Part shown: in pieces, positions 34,501 through 46,082 of the stretch
Layout of the letters: each line of letters begins with the position of its first letter
Position numbering within the stretch: the first letter of the stretch is position 1
Source: Craspedostauros australis
Taxonomy: Eukaryota > Bacillariophyta > Bacillariophyceae > Mastogloiales > Achnanthaceae
Reading direction: 5' to 3'
DNA length: 64,000 bases
NCBI GenBank assembly: GCA_026770025.1
Contig: JAMXDE010000012.1
Coordinates: forward strand, 868,001 to 932,000
Position numbers and translations under genes: made by a program
The notes under the pieces: model-generated
Databases searched by the model: none
What the model was told of the DNA's origin: nothing
The model's input: the letters and a program-made list of their open reading frames with translations, nothing else

Positions 34501-37500
34501 ACAGACGGCTTATCACCAGTCCCAAACCTTCGCACAGGGCAGATGGTCTGAAGCTGTATCCTGGTGGAACCAACGATCCAACTTCGGCGCTGGTCTGGGT
34601 CTGCGTCGGCGCTCCGGTTTCTGTGGAGACGCGTGTCAGCGTTGGGACATGCGCGCGTGAGAATGCTGCATGTGCAGCGCGGCTCTTGAATTCGTCGCTC
34701 GACCTCAATCCCGAGGGTCCGTAACCGATTGCCAACAAGAGGCACATGGAGCAGCCTTCCTTGTACCCGTAGCTGGAAAAGAAGGCTGAGACGGCCGAAT
34801 CGCTGGCTTCATTCACGCCTGCTGCCACCAGTGCATCTGCAAGGTTGGTCAAGATAGACGGAGTTTGGAAGAAGTGCAGTCCGTTGACATTGAGCGCCAC
34901 AGTTTGGTTGTCGGGCAGGATGTGTTGCACCGCGAGCGGATTGAGCGGAACGATCGATGGACGTAGCAACCACGGACTGAGCCTGGCTGACTTTGACTTG
35001 TTGCCCACATTTCTGGGAAGCGCTCGGCGCGAAAGCGACGCGGATGGCAGACGGGTGCTTGACTTGACTTCTCCCGCTGTGAGAGAGAAACCCTGCCAGC
35101 CTCCACGTTTGGAGATGCGGTACAACTGAGGCACCTGCGGTTGTGTCGCCCCTCCATTCACGCCATTCACGTTGACACCGTTTGCACCCCTGGCAGAACG
35201 TCGGCCGGGCATGCCGTAGCTGAGGGGTCGTGAGAAGACTACGTTCATGACCATCTGCATCGCCGTGGATGCAATCGTCTGGCTGTCCTGTCCCACTGCG
35301 ATCAGACGTTTGTCTTTGGTGCTGTCGAGCACTGCTGAGGGTTTGTTACTGCCATTGAGCCCAACACCCAAACCACGGACTCTGGCGTGATAAGGCGGCA
35401 CAAGCCCGATGTTCAATTCCGAGTCTGTTGGGGTCTTCGAACGCAGGGCAAGATGCAGGATGCTTGGGTCACTCTCCGACGCTGATCCGATATCCCAAAC
35501 ACGGCCACCGGGGAGGACTTCCTCAAGGTTGCCGTGGGAGTTAATCGATCCATATGCTTCCGACATTGGCAACGAGATGGCCTCGCATATCCCACCTGGC
35601 GTGACAAGCTGTTCCGTCCCGCGACTCGTTGGTACCAGTGCTCGGTCGTACGATGAGCCAGAAGGCGACATGCTGTCGTCCGCGCTAGAGCTCCTTGGCT
35701 TGTTCTGTGGGATGCGTGCCACAGAGTCTGCGCACGACGTGACGATGAGATTGCCGACGATGTCCCTGTTGTCGGTGGGGACTGCTCCTGTGAAAGATGA
35801 CGAATTGGACGATTTGGTCGTTTTGAGTGCCACGACGAACACGCCCATTCGGTACCAGCTGGCATCCACGCGGGGCATGCGGTCGATGCCTGACACCATA
35901 CGAGGTGCCAGCAGACGATTCAAAACGGTGGATGGCGAGCTCGACGCTGCTTGGCCGATGTCGCTCATGCTGTGCCAGCCAAACGATTGGCTGGAGCGCG
36001 GTGTCCGGTTGGGATTATGGCTCGCAGTGTTGTTGGATGTGACCGTGGTGAGAGGTGGAGGCGCACGGATGTGACAGAAGGAGAACTTGGAATGCGGCAT
36101 CATTGGATCATCTCTCGGGCGGTTCTGCGATGCGGCGAAGGAGGTTCGTTGGCGTGCGGAGAGTCCGGAGGTGACTGTTTGCGGCGTCAGTGTGCTGAGG
36201 TAGTATCGGAGACCTCCTGCCGTAACAGCCACGAGCGTGAGATGAGCAGACTCGCGGCGGGGCACGAGGTGGATGGAAACTGGCGTGAGCACGCTGCCGC
36301 CGGAGTTGGACGAATTCTTCGTCCTGACTCGTCGACGTCCGGATGCAGTCACCGAGGTAGATGCGTCGGCAAGCTTCAAGATGGTGCGTGCACCGTCCAT
36401 TCCACCAACGCCAGCTTGCGCAGCAATGCCACCACCTGGGAAGGTGATGATGCCCTCGCTTTTCGTGCTGGAGAAAGATGAGTTGGACGGTGGGTACATG
36501 CGACCACGCGACACCGCCTCGAGGTAAAGTCTGGCTGTTTTGGGGGCATCCAGCACCGCAACGACTTTGGCTTGCGGTGGGTCCGCGAAGAGGCCGAGTC
36601 CGAGCCCGAAGCCTCCGTTCGATGCGCCGTTGGTGCCTCCGGTGGCTGACGATGCCGAACCATTTGCTTTGGAGGACCCATCGTGGTAGATATCCAAGGC
36701 GCAGATCCACCCTCTGGACGACAGGGTGTAGAGAATGTGACGTTCCTCGTCGACCACCATCTGGACGATCGGACCGCCGCCTGTCGTTGTTCCGTTGCCA
36801 ACTCCGAGGATGGATCTGCCAAGCGATTGCACGAAGTCCGGAACAATGGCCGAGACGATCCCGTCCGGATTGGAGTGATTGAATTTTCTGCACTTGTTCG
36901 GTTTGCTGCTCTTGGTTGCTTTGGTGAGAACGGAGCTGATGACATCGCGTCCAGTTTGGACCATGTGACCTGCGAGGGTCCAGTGCGAACCGTTGTGATC
37001 GATGACAACTTCAGGGCAGGATGAGTTGCTTTCATCGTAGAATTCATCAAGCTGCTTCTCAACATCTGGGTGCCGTTGGTTGCGTTGGATGTGAGTCGCC
37101 GCGGCCACGCCATCGTAGTCCATCTCGTAGACATTGCCATCTTGCCCACCGAGGAAGATGCGGCCCTGCTTGTTGCCTGCGACGGAGAGGTAGTTGATCC
37201 AGTCGGATGGGATGACGAAGCGGGTTGGAACCAGTTTGAGCGGCGCGTAAGTTGGCGTGGTTGCGCGTGATGCCATGGGCGTTCCCATGGGGTTGGCGAT
37301 GGCGCCGGTGACGGGCTGCACCGGTGGGCGTGCGAGTGCGCACAGGTATGCTTGTTCGGATGTGGTGACGATCAAACACCATTCAACCACGTTTTTGAAA
37401 ACTCCTGCGGATGGTATTGATATTGATGTCATTGATGCCATTGGTGTCATATGTTCAGTGCACCATGGACAATGCATGTAGAGCAGTAGGGGCCAAAGCA

Positions 37501-38400
37501 AGAAGCATGCAGTTAGTATTTCGATGGAGTGTATCGTAGGGTGACAAGGAGGGAGAGCTGCGGAAGCAGTCATATTCTCGTATGCCAGCTGCATCTTTGA
37601 GGCCGGAAGGAAGCCGACGTGCGCTGTCTCTATTCGACCATGTGTGATGGCTGTATGGATGTGACAGCTGCATGAATGGATCATCCTACCATGGGCAAGC
37701 GCAGCAACAAGAGAGACGGAGACAGTGACAGAGAGAGCAATACGAACGTACCTGGCTTCGGTGGGGCAATGCCAACAGAAATGATGGGTCTTTTGGTGGG
37801 CACGGAGAAGGACAGGATGTCCTGGTTGTTGGTCGGGTCCATGACACGGTGCGAGATGTTCCAGAGAAAGAGTTTGTCATCAACAGCCAGCCAGCCCAGC
37901 TTGGCCTCTGGGAAGAGCCCCATGTACATCGACTTCTGCACGGATCTCATCTGCTGGATGAGGACTGGCGGGAGCTGGATGGAGCGCTCGTGCTTCATCT
38001 GCGCCGACGTCGGTGCTGCCTTTCTCGGCACGATGGCGGACGAAGAGAAGGAGAATGCGGATGAGGCCGCTGGGGAGGTGAAACCCATGCCATTGATACC
38101 GTTGATGCCGTTGCCTGTTGGTGTTGTTGGCATCCCATCAGCAGCGCCGTCGCCATTGGCATTGGCCGGAGGTGCATGAGGCGCAATGTAGCAGTGGGAT
38201 GATGGCTCCTGATTGCCCCCGTTGCCACCGATCGACGCTGAAGAGCTGCTGCTGATGCGGCGGTAGAGATCGGCGTCCGGCGCTGTCTCGTCCTCTCGCA
38301 ATGCCAGAAGGATCTTCCGGCCAGCAAACTGGAGAGGACCAAAGTCGTCCTTCCAGAAAGATGCCAACGAGGTTGACATGGATGCGCTGCCTCCGCTCAT
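31574..38400 (-). CDS. NUP155: Nucleoporin Nup155/Nup170-like
   Basis: Three exons are inferred on the minus strand: 38400..37752, 37404..32311 and 31977..31574. Splices are CCAG|GTACGT to CCGCAG|GAGTTT (KPG/VFKNVVEW) and GGAGA|GTAAGT to ACGCAG|AATTG (SWLE/KLHRVMSN). The product is about 2,048 residues, against about 1,390 in vertebrates; the excess is in Ser/Gly/Asn-rich insertions. The N-terminal beta-propeller shows NYLSVAGNKQGRIFLGGQDG, KCRKFNHSN, PIVQMVVDEERHILYTLSSR and GWICALDIY, all diagnostic of Nup155. The C-terminal part is the alpha-solenoid (LVEFEPSIKR is absent; instead EIARMLEERIIHCYYRLISR, then LRYASDSSELMIG onward). It is a scaffold component of the inner ring of the nuclear pore. 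Confidence 0.9.
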
Positions 38401-39475
38401 GTTTCAGTTTTTGAAGCACTTTGCTGCTGTTCGTGTCCGTGTGTGTCTGTGCTTATCCTTGCGCTTGTGGTTGCGCTTGTGCTTCTGATAGTGTGTGTGT
38501 GTGTGTTTGGCTTCACGTTTGAGTTTGTGTGTCTCTTGTGAAGGTGTTTGACGACAACCTCAAATGTCGGCACGAAATCAATGGCGCAGCAAGATCGACT
38601 TGGATTGGATCTCTGTCGGCAAAGAGAGAGAGAGCCCAAACCACAGATGTTGTTGTTGTGACCCAACTAGCGCACCAATGCAGTGACACGGAGACTGCCG
38701 GTCCTTGTCAAAGATCTGAGGAAGATCTGGACAGCTACTTGTGTGGTTCGTGCCCTTTGGTTGGTTGGTCAGTTGGTCGTTGCTGTCTGGAGTGCTTTTT
38801 TGAAGCCTCACCAACTGCCTTGTGTCGGTTCGTGTGATGATTTGTCTCTTTGCCTCAGTCTTCGGCAACCTCGACATTGGTTTCTTGGCTCTTCGCCTCG
38901 TGGATTTTGATCTGGTTTGGTTTGATTTGATTTGGTCTGTCCTTGTCGCTCTGTCTGTCTCTCGTGTCTTGTTTGATCGGCGCCTCGTTGTTGGTTGATT
39001 GCTGTTGTTTTTCGTCTCTTCGCTTTCTTGGTGACGACGTGGTTGTTGTTGGCATCTCGGTTGTTACCGATTCTACACGGTCGAGTGGTGAGCGAATGTG
39101 GTCTGGCAGTATGTCCGTCAAGGCACATTGATTTCCGACGGTACTATATGGTATCATTGAACATGCGATATGTGTTTCATAGTATCCATTTGTGGACAGA
39201 ACCATGTTCTCATTTTCTTCTTCTGCGCATCATGGGTGGCGACTCTCCCTCACTCTCTCTCACACCCTCTCTGCTTGTTTGCAGGAAAGATCTGGGGACG
39301 CATCAAGCCAATGATGCCGCCGCCATCGACCCATGGCTCCACCAGCACGCAGGAAGTGACTCGGCAAGCGTATTTGCATTGATGGAGCAGATCGTACCTC
39401 AAGTCTTCTGTTCTGCCATCTCTCTCTCTCTCTCTCTCCGACGCAGTCGCTTTCTCGCTCTCTGTGCAAAGGACC
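38401..39475. other. Divergent promoter region NUP155/peroxidase
   Basis: About 1.1 kb lies between two genes transcribed away from each other. It holds TG-rich simple sequence just upstream of NUP155 (GTGTGTGTGTG near 38490) and a TC run at 39418-39438 just before the peroxidase ATG. No separate gene was recognised. Confidence 0.5.
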
Positions 39476-40786
39476 ATGCAACTGCACAGCTTGATTTTGA
39501 GCCGATCATCCTTCATCGGATCGCTGATCGTTTCCGCGACGACCAACACGCTGACGGTCACAACTCATAATCATCCTGATAACCCAGCAACGTCAGCTCC
39601 ACCTCCGCGATGGTGGTCACACTCACGAGCACAATCATCGCCACCGTCACCATTTGGAACAACGCAGATAATAGCGACATCACAAGATAGCAATCCGCCA
39701 GATCTACCAACAGCCAGCGATGCCAAATTTCAGGATCGATCCTTTTCCGAATTCGCGACGTGGTTCCGATCATCCATCCATGATCAAATTGTGCAAAGCG
39801 CAATGTCCATCAACATCAAGGATGACAGCGCCATGCTCCCTCCAACTCAGACAGGAAATTTGGCCGGGCCGTTGATCCGGTTGGCATTTCACGATGCCAC
39901 GACCTTTGAACCGGCAACGAGACCCGATTCTGGTGCGACGGGTGGTGCGAATGGCTCCATCCAGTACGAGTTGGGATGGAGTGAGAATCGTGGTCTCTCG
40001 CGTCCATTGCGAGTGGTTCAGGCCACGCTGGACAAATGGAAACAACTGTGTCGCAGCAATGGAAGTGATCGCATGATCATGTCTCCCGATGATTCGGCAA
40101 CGACTTCGTTGGCTGACGCAATTGCCTTGGCCGGTGCTCAGGCCGTGGAATCTGCCGGTGGTCCCCACATTCCAATTCGGCTGGGGAGGTTTGATGGCCA
40201 CGGCCCGGATCCCAAAGAGTTGCGCCGGTCCATGCAGATGCGGACTGATCGGTCCCTGGTCACGACCACCATGCCATCGGCGGGCCTGGATTCGGATGGG
40301 CTGCGGTTGTACTTCGGAAGGCGGATGGGATTGTCCGAGATGGAATGGATCGCTCTGTGCGGTATACATGGTCTGGGGCGTCATGTGAGCTTGCTGGGGA
40401 TGACCAAACCGTGCTTGCGGAATCTGACGCGCGCATGTTTGGAAGATGCGCCTGTGCTGTTGCCATTTGTCACGAGCGGTGTGGATCGATTCGACAATTC
40501 ATATTTTCAGTTCCTGTTGCTTTGGCACGCGCGCGAGATAGAGCTAGGGCAAGCCGCGTTCATCCCCACCGATGTGGCATTGGTGGTGGATCCAGACTTG
40601 CGACGCAAGGTTCAGATGTTTGCAAAAGATGATGAGTTGTACCGGCGAGTGTTTGCGAAAGCTTACCGAAAGCTGGTGGAGAACAGTGGCACTGATTGTG
40701 CTGATTCTGCCAGCAGCGATAGACGTTTGAGTGCCCTGCTTTCTCCAACATCAGCAGGCGCGTCGCTCTCTCGTAAAGCGTACTGA
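39476..40786 (+). CDS. Class-I-like heme peroxidase (ascorbate/cytochrome c peroxidase superfamily)
   Basis: A single exon of 436 residues starts at ATG 39476. The first ~30 residues (LHSLILSRSSFIGSLIVSAT) resemble a signal peptide. The heme pocket is intact: PLIRLAFHDAT gives distal Arg135 and His139, and LCGIHGLGRHVS gives proximal His298. RFDNSYFQFLL matches the conserved FDNSYF helix after the proximal site. The distal aromatic is Phe138, where class I enzymes normally have Trp. The proximal-side segment before FDNSYF (LPFVTSGVD) also lacks the Trp usually found there. Electron donor and location are therefore uncertain. An unseen upstream exon is possible. Confidence 0.85.
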   Translation: MQLHSLILSRSSFIGSLIVSATTNTLTVTTHNHPDNPATSAPPPRWWSHSRAQSSPPSPFGTTQIIATSQDSNPPDLPTASDAKFQDRSFSEFATWFRSSIHDQIVQSAMSINIKDDSAMLPPTQTGNLAGPLIRLAFHDATTFEPATRPDSGATGGANGSIQYELGWSENRGLSRPLRVVQATLDKWKQLCRSNGSDRMIMSPDDSATTSLADAIALAGAQAVESAGGPHIPIRLGRFDGHGPDPKELRRSMQMRTDRSLVTTTMPSAGLDSDGLRLYFGRRMGLSEMEWIALCGIHGLGRHVSLLGMTKPCLRNLTRACLEDAPVLLPFVTSGVDRFDNSYFQFLLLWHAREIELGQAAFIPTDVALVVDPDLRRKVQMFAKDDELYRRVFAKAYRKLVENSGTDCADSASSDRRLSALLSPTSAGASLSRKAY

Positions 40787-41087
40787 AGTTGTGACAGATC
40801 AATGCTGCTTGCTATTTGGTTAGTGACAAATGCCAGAAGAATAAATGCATGCAAGCATTTTCTCTACAGAAACACAAGATGATGCTTGGCTTAAACAACA
40901 GTACACACACTCTGTCTCTCTCTAGACAGAGAGAGAGAGAGAGAGAGAGAGGAGAGTTGAACAATCAAATCAAATAAACCAAGACGATGCAGCATACGTT
41001 GCTCCTACATGTTACAGAGGTGTACCAAACGAGCACAAGTGTGCTCTCTCTATAGTAGAGACCATCCTGGTGTATTTGATCTGAATG
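40787..41087. other. Convergent intergenic region peroxidase/hydrolase
   Basis: Short 3'-to-3' region. It holds the CT/GA palindrome at 40911-40951 and a CTCTCTCTATAGTAGAGA partial palindrome near 41043. Confidence 0.6.
40911..40951. repeat. CT/GA palindrome with GA run
   Basis: CTCTGTCTCTCTCTAGACAG then AG(AG)n: an 8-bp perfect stem (CTCTGTCT/AGACAGAG) with a CT loop, extended by a long GA run. It sits between two convergent 3' ends. Confidence 0.8.
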
Positions 41088-42212
41088 TTACCGAATGTAC
41101 TGCGCCCATTGCGACAGGACTCCCTTGGAGACGTACGACACAAAGTCATCCGGCAGCGATATCGATGGAGCGCTGGCATCCCACAGATTCCACGGCGTCG
41201 GCAGGACGTGGGAATGGCGGACTGGCAAGCCGGTGTCATCGCACTCCTTGATGACGACGCGCCTTGAGGGTTCCTCCATGAAGGCCAGATCCAATGGCAC
41301 GATACCATCCCCGCGCACATCGTCGCCGATCTTTCCCAACAGCGGCAGATAGGAGGTGACGGCCACGATCTCTTCTACGTTGGTCGTGAGGAAGCTGCCG
41401 CCCAACCCGGAGCTGCAGACGCACGTGACGTCGATGCCACGATCTTGGAGGCTCTGCGACGAGCAGGATGGCGATTCCGCGATCTCCCGCAGCAAACCCC
41501 TGGTCTGGTCCACGAGAGCTGATTCGGGCGAGACGTGCGGCGTTCCCAGGGTGATGAGCGAGGTGCATTGCTCCTGCGCAAGTCCATGCACGGCCGTGCG
41601 ACGACCGCTGATGCCGCCGAGATAGGAACGCGCCACCCAGCCACCAATGGAATGACCGATGAAGCAGAGCTTGACGTCGGGACCTTGGTTGGCAAAGACC
41701 TCCGCCACAGCATCCTCGATGGCCGCGAAGTACCAATCCAGGGTGGATTGAATTGGCAATCTGGCCTCCAAGAATTCCTGGGTGGGCAACTTCTTGGCGA
41801 CCTTGATCCATTCTGTTCTCGGGAGGTTGGGAACGATGCACTGTGCGATCTCCACGTTGGATGAGGCTCCTGATGACGACGAAGATGATGATTGCTGCAT
41901 TTCTTCCTTCAGATTTTCAAAGAGCACCTCGTAATCTTTCGGAACGCAGAATTGTGCAGGGCACACGATGAGTGCGACCTTGGTGGTGGTGTCGCCAGCA
42001 GGTTGTTTGGAAGGCGACCCGCTTGCATCTGCCACAGTCGCCCCGTTGGGCTCTTCGGCCGACGCCGACGTGGACGAGAGGCGCGTGGCATCATATCGTG
42101 GCGCAGAGAAGGCCGATTCGGGCGACGTTGCTTTCTGTGGAATTGCACTGAATGCCGCGACCGACGATCCAAATAGACACACGAGAAAGGCGGTGGCTGT
42201 CGGTAGTTTCAT
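41088..42212 (-). CDS. Plastid-targeted alpha/beta hydrolase (lipase-like)
   Basis: The product is 374 residues from ATG 42212, MKLPTATAFLVCLFGSSVAAF, a signal peptide ending in an Ala-Phe plastid-import motif. The mature part has the alpha/beta hydrolase core: VALIVCPAQFCVP, then DVKLCFIGHSIGGWVARSYL with nucleophile Ser188 in GHSIGG, LITLGTPH, and a late RGDGIVPLDLAF segment suiting the Asp loop. The His is probably in RHSHVLPTPWNLW. This resembles plant plastid lipase-like hydrolases of the PGAP1/lipase-3-like kind. The substrate is unknown. A poly-Ser tract lies at the surface loop QQSSSSSSSGASS. Confidence 0.82.
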   Translation of the reverse strand: MKLPTATAFLVCLFGSSVAAFSAIPQKATSPESAFSAPRYDATRLSSTSASAEEPNGATVADASGSPSKQPAGDTTTKVALIVCPAQFCVPKDYEVLFENLKEEMQQSSSSSSSGASSNVEIAQCIVPNLPRTEWIKVAKKLPTQEFLEARLPIQSTLDWYFAAIEDAVAEVFANQGPDVKLCFIGHSIGGWVARSYLGGISGRRTAVHGLAQEQCTSLITLGTPHVSPESALVDQTRGLLREIAESPSCSSQSLQDRGIDVTCVCSSGLGGSFLTTNVEEIVAVTSYLPLLGKIGDDVRGDGIVPLDLAFMEEPSRRVVIKECDDTGLPVRHSHVLPTPWNLWDASAPSISLPDDFVSYVSKGVLSQWAQYIR

Positions 42213-43122
42213 TGTGGCAGTGGTGGTGTTGGTATGCAAACAGTAGAGTACTCTTGATCTTCGAATCTTTCAACTGCACGTATATCTGTGCCTGCGTCTG
42301 TGCCTGCGCCTGTGTCTGTGCATGCGTGTATTCGTATTTTAATAGAGTATTCTATTAGATTAGAGTATAGTATTGCTGCACTCGCTGTGGTGTGGATTAC
42401 GAGTGCGGCAGAACGAACGGCGCCATCATCGGCATCTCCATGGTCGTTTGCATCGCTGCCATCATTTTTGTGCAGCGATGAACAAACACATCGTGGAGTA
42501 CACGTACTCGTACAACGTGGGAATTGTGAACGTGTGGAAGTCGTGCGTGGTTCGTTGGATGCCGCGTTTTCTTCCGGGACTGATGTCGTTCCTGACTGAC
42601 GTGAGCCTTTCATCATTCAATCACGAATATGACACAGATATTGACTGCATATGATTGGTTATTGTACGTCATCTGACGACCGACCATGACAACCAATCCG
42701 TGAAGCCTTTCCGCATCACCACGAAATGTCCGCGTCATCTGTTGCTGTCGTTGCCATTGATGTGACTTGCTTGCTAACAGTTCGTGAAATTTGCGTTGTT
42801 GAAGAGACGTGAGCGTGGGAATCGGTTTCTTTGCGGGGGAGATTAGGCAGAAAATGCACCACTGAAAGCGCAAAAGATGAGAAACAGATCAAGGCTATCA
42901 TCGTCATCGCAGGTTCAACAGGTTCAACAGATTCAACATCCTCCGTTCAAGTAAGCATTCGCAGTTGCTCATCTCCTCGCCGTTCCACAATCCAGCCTTC
43001 TCAGTTCTCCCATCGAGACGAGTGCTGCCAACAATCGCTGTTCCCAAGGATTGCACGAATCCATCACCGCTATTACCACTCTCGTCTCATTCTACCTTCG
43101 CTTCTTCCAACGCCGATCGATC
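42213..43122. other. Divergent promoter region hydrolase/acyltransferase
   Basis: Two genes for plastid-directed proteins are transcribed away from this 0.9-kb region, so shared regulation is possible. It contains repeated TGTGCCTGCG units near 42287-42322 and a TATTCTATTAGATTAGAGTA stretch. No gene was recognised. Confidence 0.5.
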
Positions 43123-44985
43123 ATGAAGCTCACCGTGATCTCCGCCTTGCTGCTGGCCCAGAGCTGCGTGGCATTCAACACCCCGTCGCAGATAGCGGCG
43201 ACGACACACCAGCGCTCACAGCAGCAGCAGCACCTGGGACCGCAAGCGAGAGTGCAAAAGAGACCATCGCTGGCAGATGCCGCCCATTTTCTGGTCTCCG
43301 CATCCACATGCCTCCATTCGACAGCCGCGACAGCGTCAGGCGATGATGGGTCCAAGACGGAGGAGGGCGTAACAGAGACCAAGCCGCTCAAGAATGCTGG
43401 CAAGACCCTCGCTGACCTGCGACAGGAGGGTGGCATGTTCACCATCAGCACGCCAATCGGGGCCCTCAACCCGTTCGCCATCTACTACGGATTCATGTCC
43501 GTCTTCCTCGGCATCCCGTGGTTCATCTCCCTCAAGTGGTGCCAATTCATGTACTTCATCACGCGCAGCAAGTTTGATGCCAAGGTGCGTAAACCCCAAC
43601 CAATTCTGTGCACTTCCATGCAATGTCATGTACTGTCGTGCGCTTTCATGTGCAATCGCATAACATACAATGCTGCACGATGCAATGCGGTGCACTACGT
43701 CACATTGCACGGGTCGTTGCCGCTGGAATCAGCGGAACAATTGCAATCAACTGGTCGGACTCTCCATCCTACTTTTGTGCTGGGCATGAAGATTCGAACA
43801 CAAACACAAACGGATGCATCCACGGAAAGAGACAGGCAGAGCGCTCGCACCGCCCTCTCACCTATCAAGAGACAGCTGCCAGACCTCTTGTGCACATCCT
43901 GTTCTCGTTGTGCGTTTCGGGTTGTGGATTTGCGTTCTTGATGAATAGTCGTACGGCATGACAAGAACCCTCTCGGCTGTCGTCATTTTCCACCACAGAA
44001 ACGGTGGATTTCCTTTCTCACATACTGCCATCAATCACACTCGTGCTTCTCCTCATCGTCTCTCTTCGTCAACTTCGTCACGATTATTTGCCGCCCTGCC
44101 ATGCACTCCAACACCGGACACTATCAACTGCTGCCACAGAGACGATTGCCCGTGTTCTTCAGCCATGTGTGGGGAACGGCTCTCATGCGCCTTTCTAGGT
44201 CGTACCCCGAGATGGAGAACTTGCACATCCTGCAAGACCTCTACGCCAAAAAGCAACCAGCCATGTTCGTTGCCAATCACAATTCCTGGATGGACATTCC
44301 CTTCCTGGGTGCCACCGTGGGATGGCGCAATTACAAACTCGTGGCCAAGAAGGAGCTCTCCATCATCCCAATCCTCGGTTCTGCCATCAAGGCTGGTGGC
44401 AACATCATGATCGACCGAACCAACCGACGATCGCAGCTCAAGACCCTCAAGGATGGAATCGCTTACCTCAAGGTGCGTATTGGTGCCCTGCATGCGTTTG
44501 TGCATGCTGTTGAAGATTGAGAAACTTCGTGATTCATGAATTCATGTATCCATGCATTCATTGATATCTGTCATCACCTCATCAAAATCATGCAATCCTG
44601 TTTTGTGTTCTTCGTTCTGTGCATCTCACTCGTTCTCGCAATTCCTTGTATCTATCGCTTGCAGGAGGGCATTCATCTCTGCACCTTCCCCGAGGGAACT
44701 CGATCCAAGAGCGGGCGCCTCCTGCCCTTCAAAAACGGAGCCTTCAAGATGGCCTACAAGGCCGGCGCTCCGGTCGTGCCCATCTCCATCGTCAACTCCG
44801 GCAAGGTCATGCCACCAGGTTGGATGTTCGCCATGCGTCCGAGCTACAAGAATGCCAAGATCATTGTCCACGAACCAGTCGAGACGGAGGGCAGGACCGA
44901 GGAGGAAGTCGCCGCTGAAGTGCGAAGGCGCATGATCGAAGGACTTCCGGACTACCAGCGACCGCTTGAGCAGGATACTGCGTAG
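43123..44985 (+). CDS. Plastid 1-acyl-sn-glycerol-3-phosphate acyltransferase
   Basis: Three exons are inferred: 43123..43584, 44140..44472 and 44665..44985 (both donors AAG|GTGCGT, acceptors CCACAG|AGA and TTGCAG|GAG), all phase 0. The product is 371 residues. The N-terminus MKLTVISALLLAQSCVAF is a signal peptide with Ala-Phe motif, then a Gln-rich transit region. A membrane segment NPFAIYYGFMSVFLGIPWFI precedes the catalytic domain. Acyltransferase motifs are complete: NHNSWMD (His201, Asp206), the GNIMIDRTNRRSQ substrate-binding block, FPEGTRS (275-278 EGTR) and VVPISIVNSGKVMP. It makes phosphatidic acid from lysophosphatidic acid in glycerolipid synthesis, here probably in the plastid envelope. 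Confidence 0.92.
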
Positions 44986-45527
44986 GAGTAGAGTGAAGTA
45001 TGCACGACTTTGCTCAAGCTTGGAAGTACGAGTACGGACGACCTGGTCTGGAGTACCAGGATGGGACATCGCATCATGGCAGACAATGATTGTGCTCTTC
45101 GTTGTGGAAGCATCATGGAGCTACTAATAGCTAGAGAGAGAGCGAGAGTATCCCAAACCATGACATGCCACTTTTCCGCGAGCAGTAGAAAGTAAGAATA
45201 GGGTTCTCTCCACGGTATCGTACGAGTACGGAAGAGATTTGACCCTCTCCGAGTATCAGTATGCACCACGCTTCCAGCAATGGCGAGAGTGTGTTGAGCA
45301 TTACGCTTTGTATCCCTCGGTGATTTGTGATTATCCCGAATTTCGACGTTGGGTTCTCCGAACCGTCATGGTGCGGTGATGTTGTTTCGCTGACCAATCA
45401 TCGACCCAAAGACAACAAACGAATCAGCAAAGACACACGAACAGCATTGATCGTTTGCGCTGATGCCGATGCCGATGATGTCTTTGTCCTCATACGTTTC
45501 CTTTTCGACGTCCAGCCCATTTGCAAC
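44986..45527. other. Intergenic region before the deaminase pseudogene
   Basis: 3' flank of the acyltransferase gene. It contains GTACGAGTACGG motifs (near 45028 and 45226) and a TAGAGAGAGAGCGAGAG run (45132). No gene was recognised. Confidence 0.45.
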
Positions 45528-45950
45528 CAGCATCAACATCGAGAATGGCGACTGTCAAGTCACCACCATCAACGTCCATCGCAATAATCGTGTCCTCGCT
45601 GGCCACTGTCGCAGTCATCCATCTCAGTTATTATACTTGCTCTGTGTCGATCAGCTCAAACCAAAGAAGGATGAACCAACGCGCGTACTCGTCGTGTTGC
45701 GCGAGCACACCAGCGCCAGTGTCAACTGATCATCATCATCATCATGCTGATGAGAGCCATTGCCGTCAAGCGCGGCAACCAAAGACGATGCGGAAGCGAT
45801 CGGTTTCAACGAGGGTCCGGTGCTCGACGAATCGTACAAGCTGCCGGAGTGAAGGTGAAGCGGAGGGTTCTGAGGAACGAAGGCGCCGCTGTGTTGCAGG
45901 AGTATGGCAAGGTCGGAAAGATCTGCAATGCATCGTAGGGACGCATGTAC
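45528..45950 (+). pseudogene. Truncated inverted copy of the deaminase gene
   Basis: CAGCATCAACATCGAGAATG and about 230 further bases match the 5' end of the 26095-27167 gene (exon 1 plus the start of its intron). From about 45772 the sequence jumps to the 3' end of that gene, from AAAGACGATGCGGAAGCGAT through the stop codon GCATCGTAG. The jump removes roughly 680 bp, including HAE and PCAMC, so no deaminase can be made. The donor GTGCGT reads GCGCGT, and a small deletion shifts the frame to a stop after KLPE. Retained intron sequence shows a DNA-level duplication, not retrocopying. The copy is inverted relative to the parent, about 18 kb away. Confidence 0.9.
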
Positions 45951-46082
45951 TGGGACGTCCATTTGTATGTAATAGTAATTTGAAAAAGCGCGAGGGCATG
46001 AAATAGATGGCTGATCTGTGAGAGTGCTTGTGCTGATCTAGTCCACTCTGGAGGACTCTCGAGTAATTGGTTTCTGCGACTG

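Noticed and set aside
40911-40951. Rho-independent bacterial-type terminator
   Set aside because: The palindrome is CT/GA simple sequence without a T-tract in a eukaryotic nuclear context.
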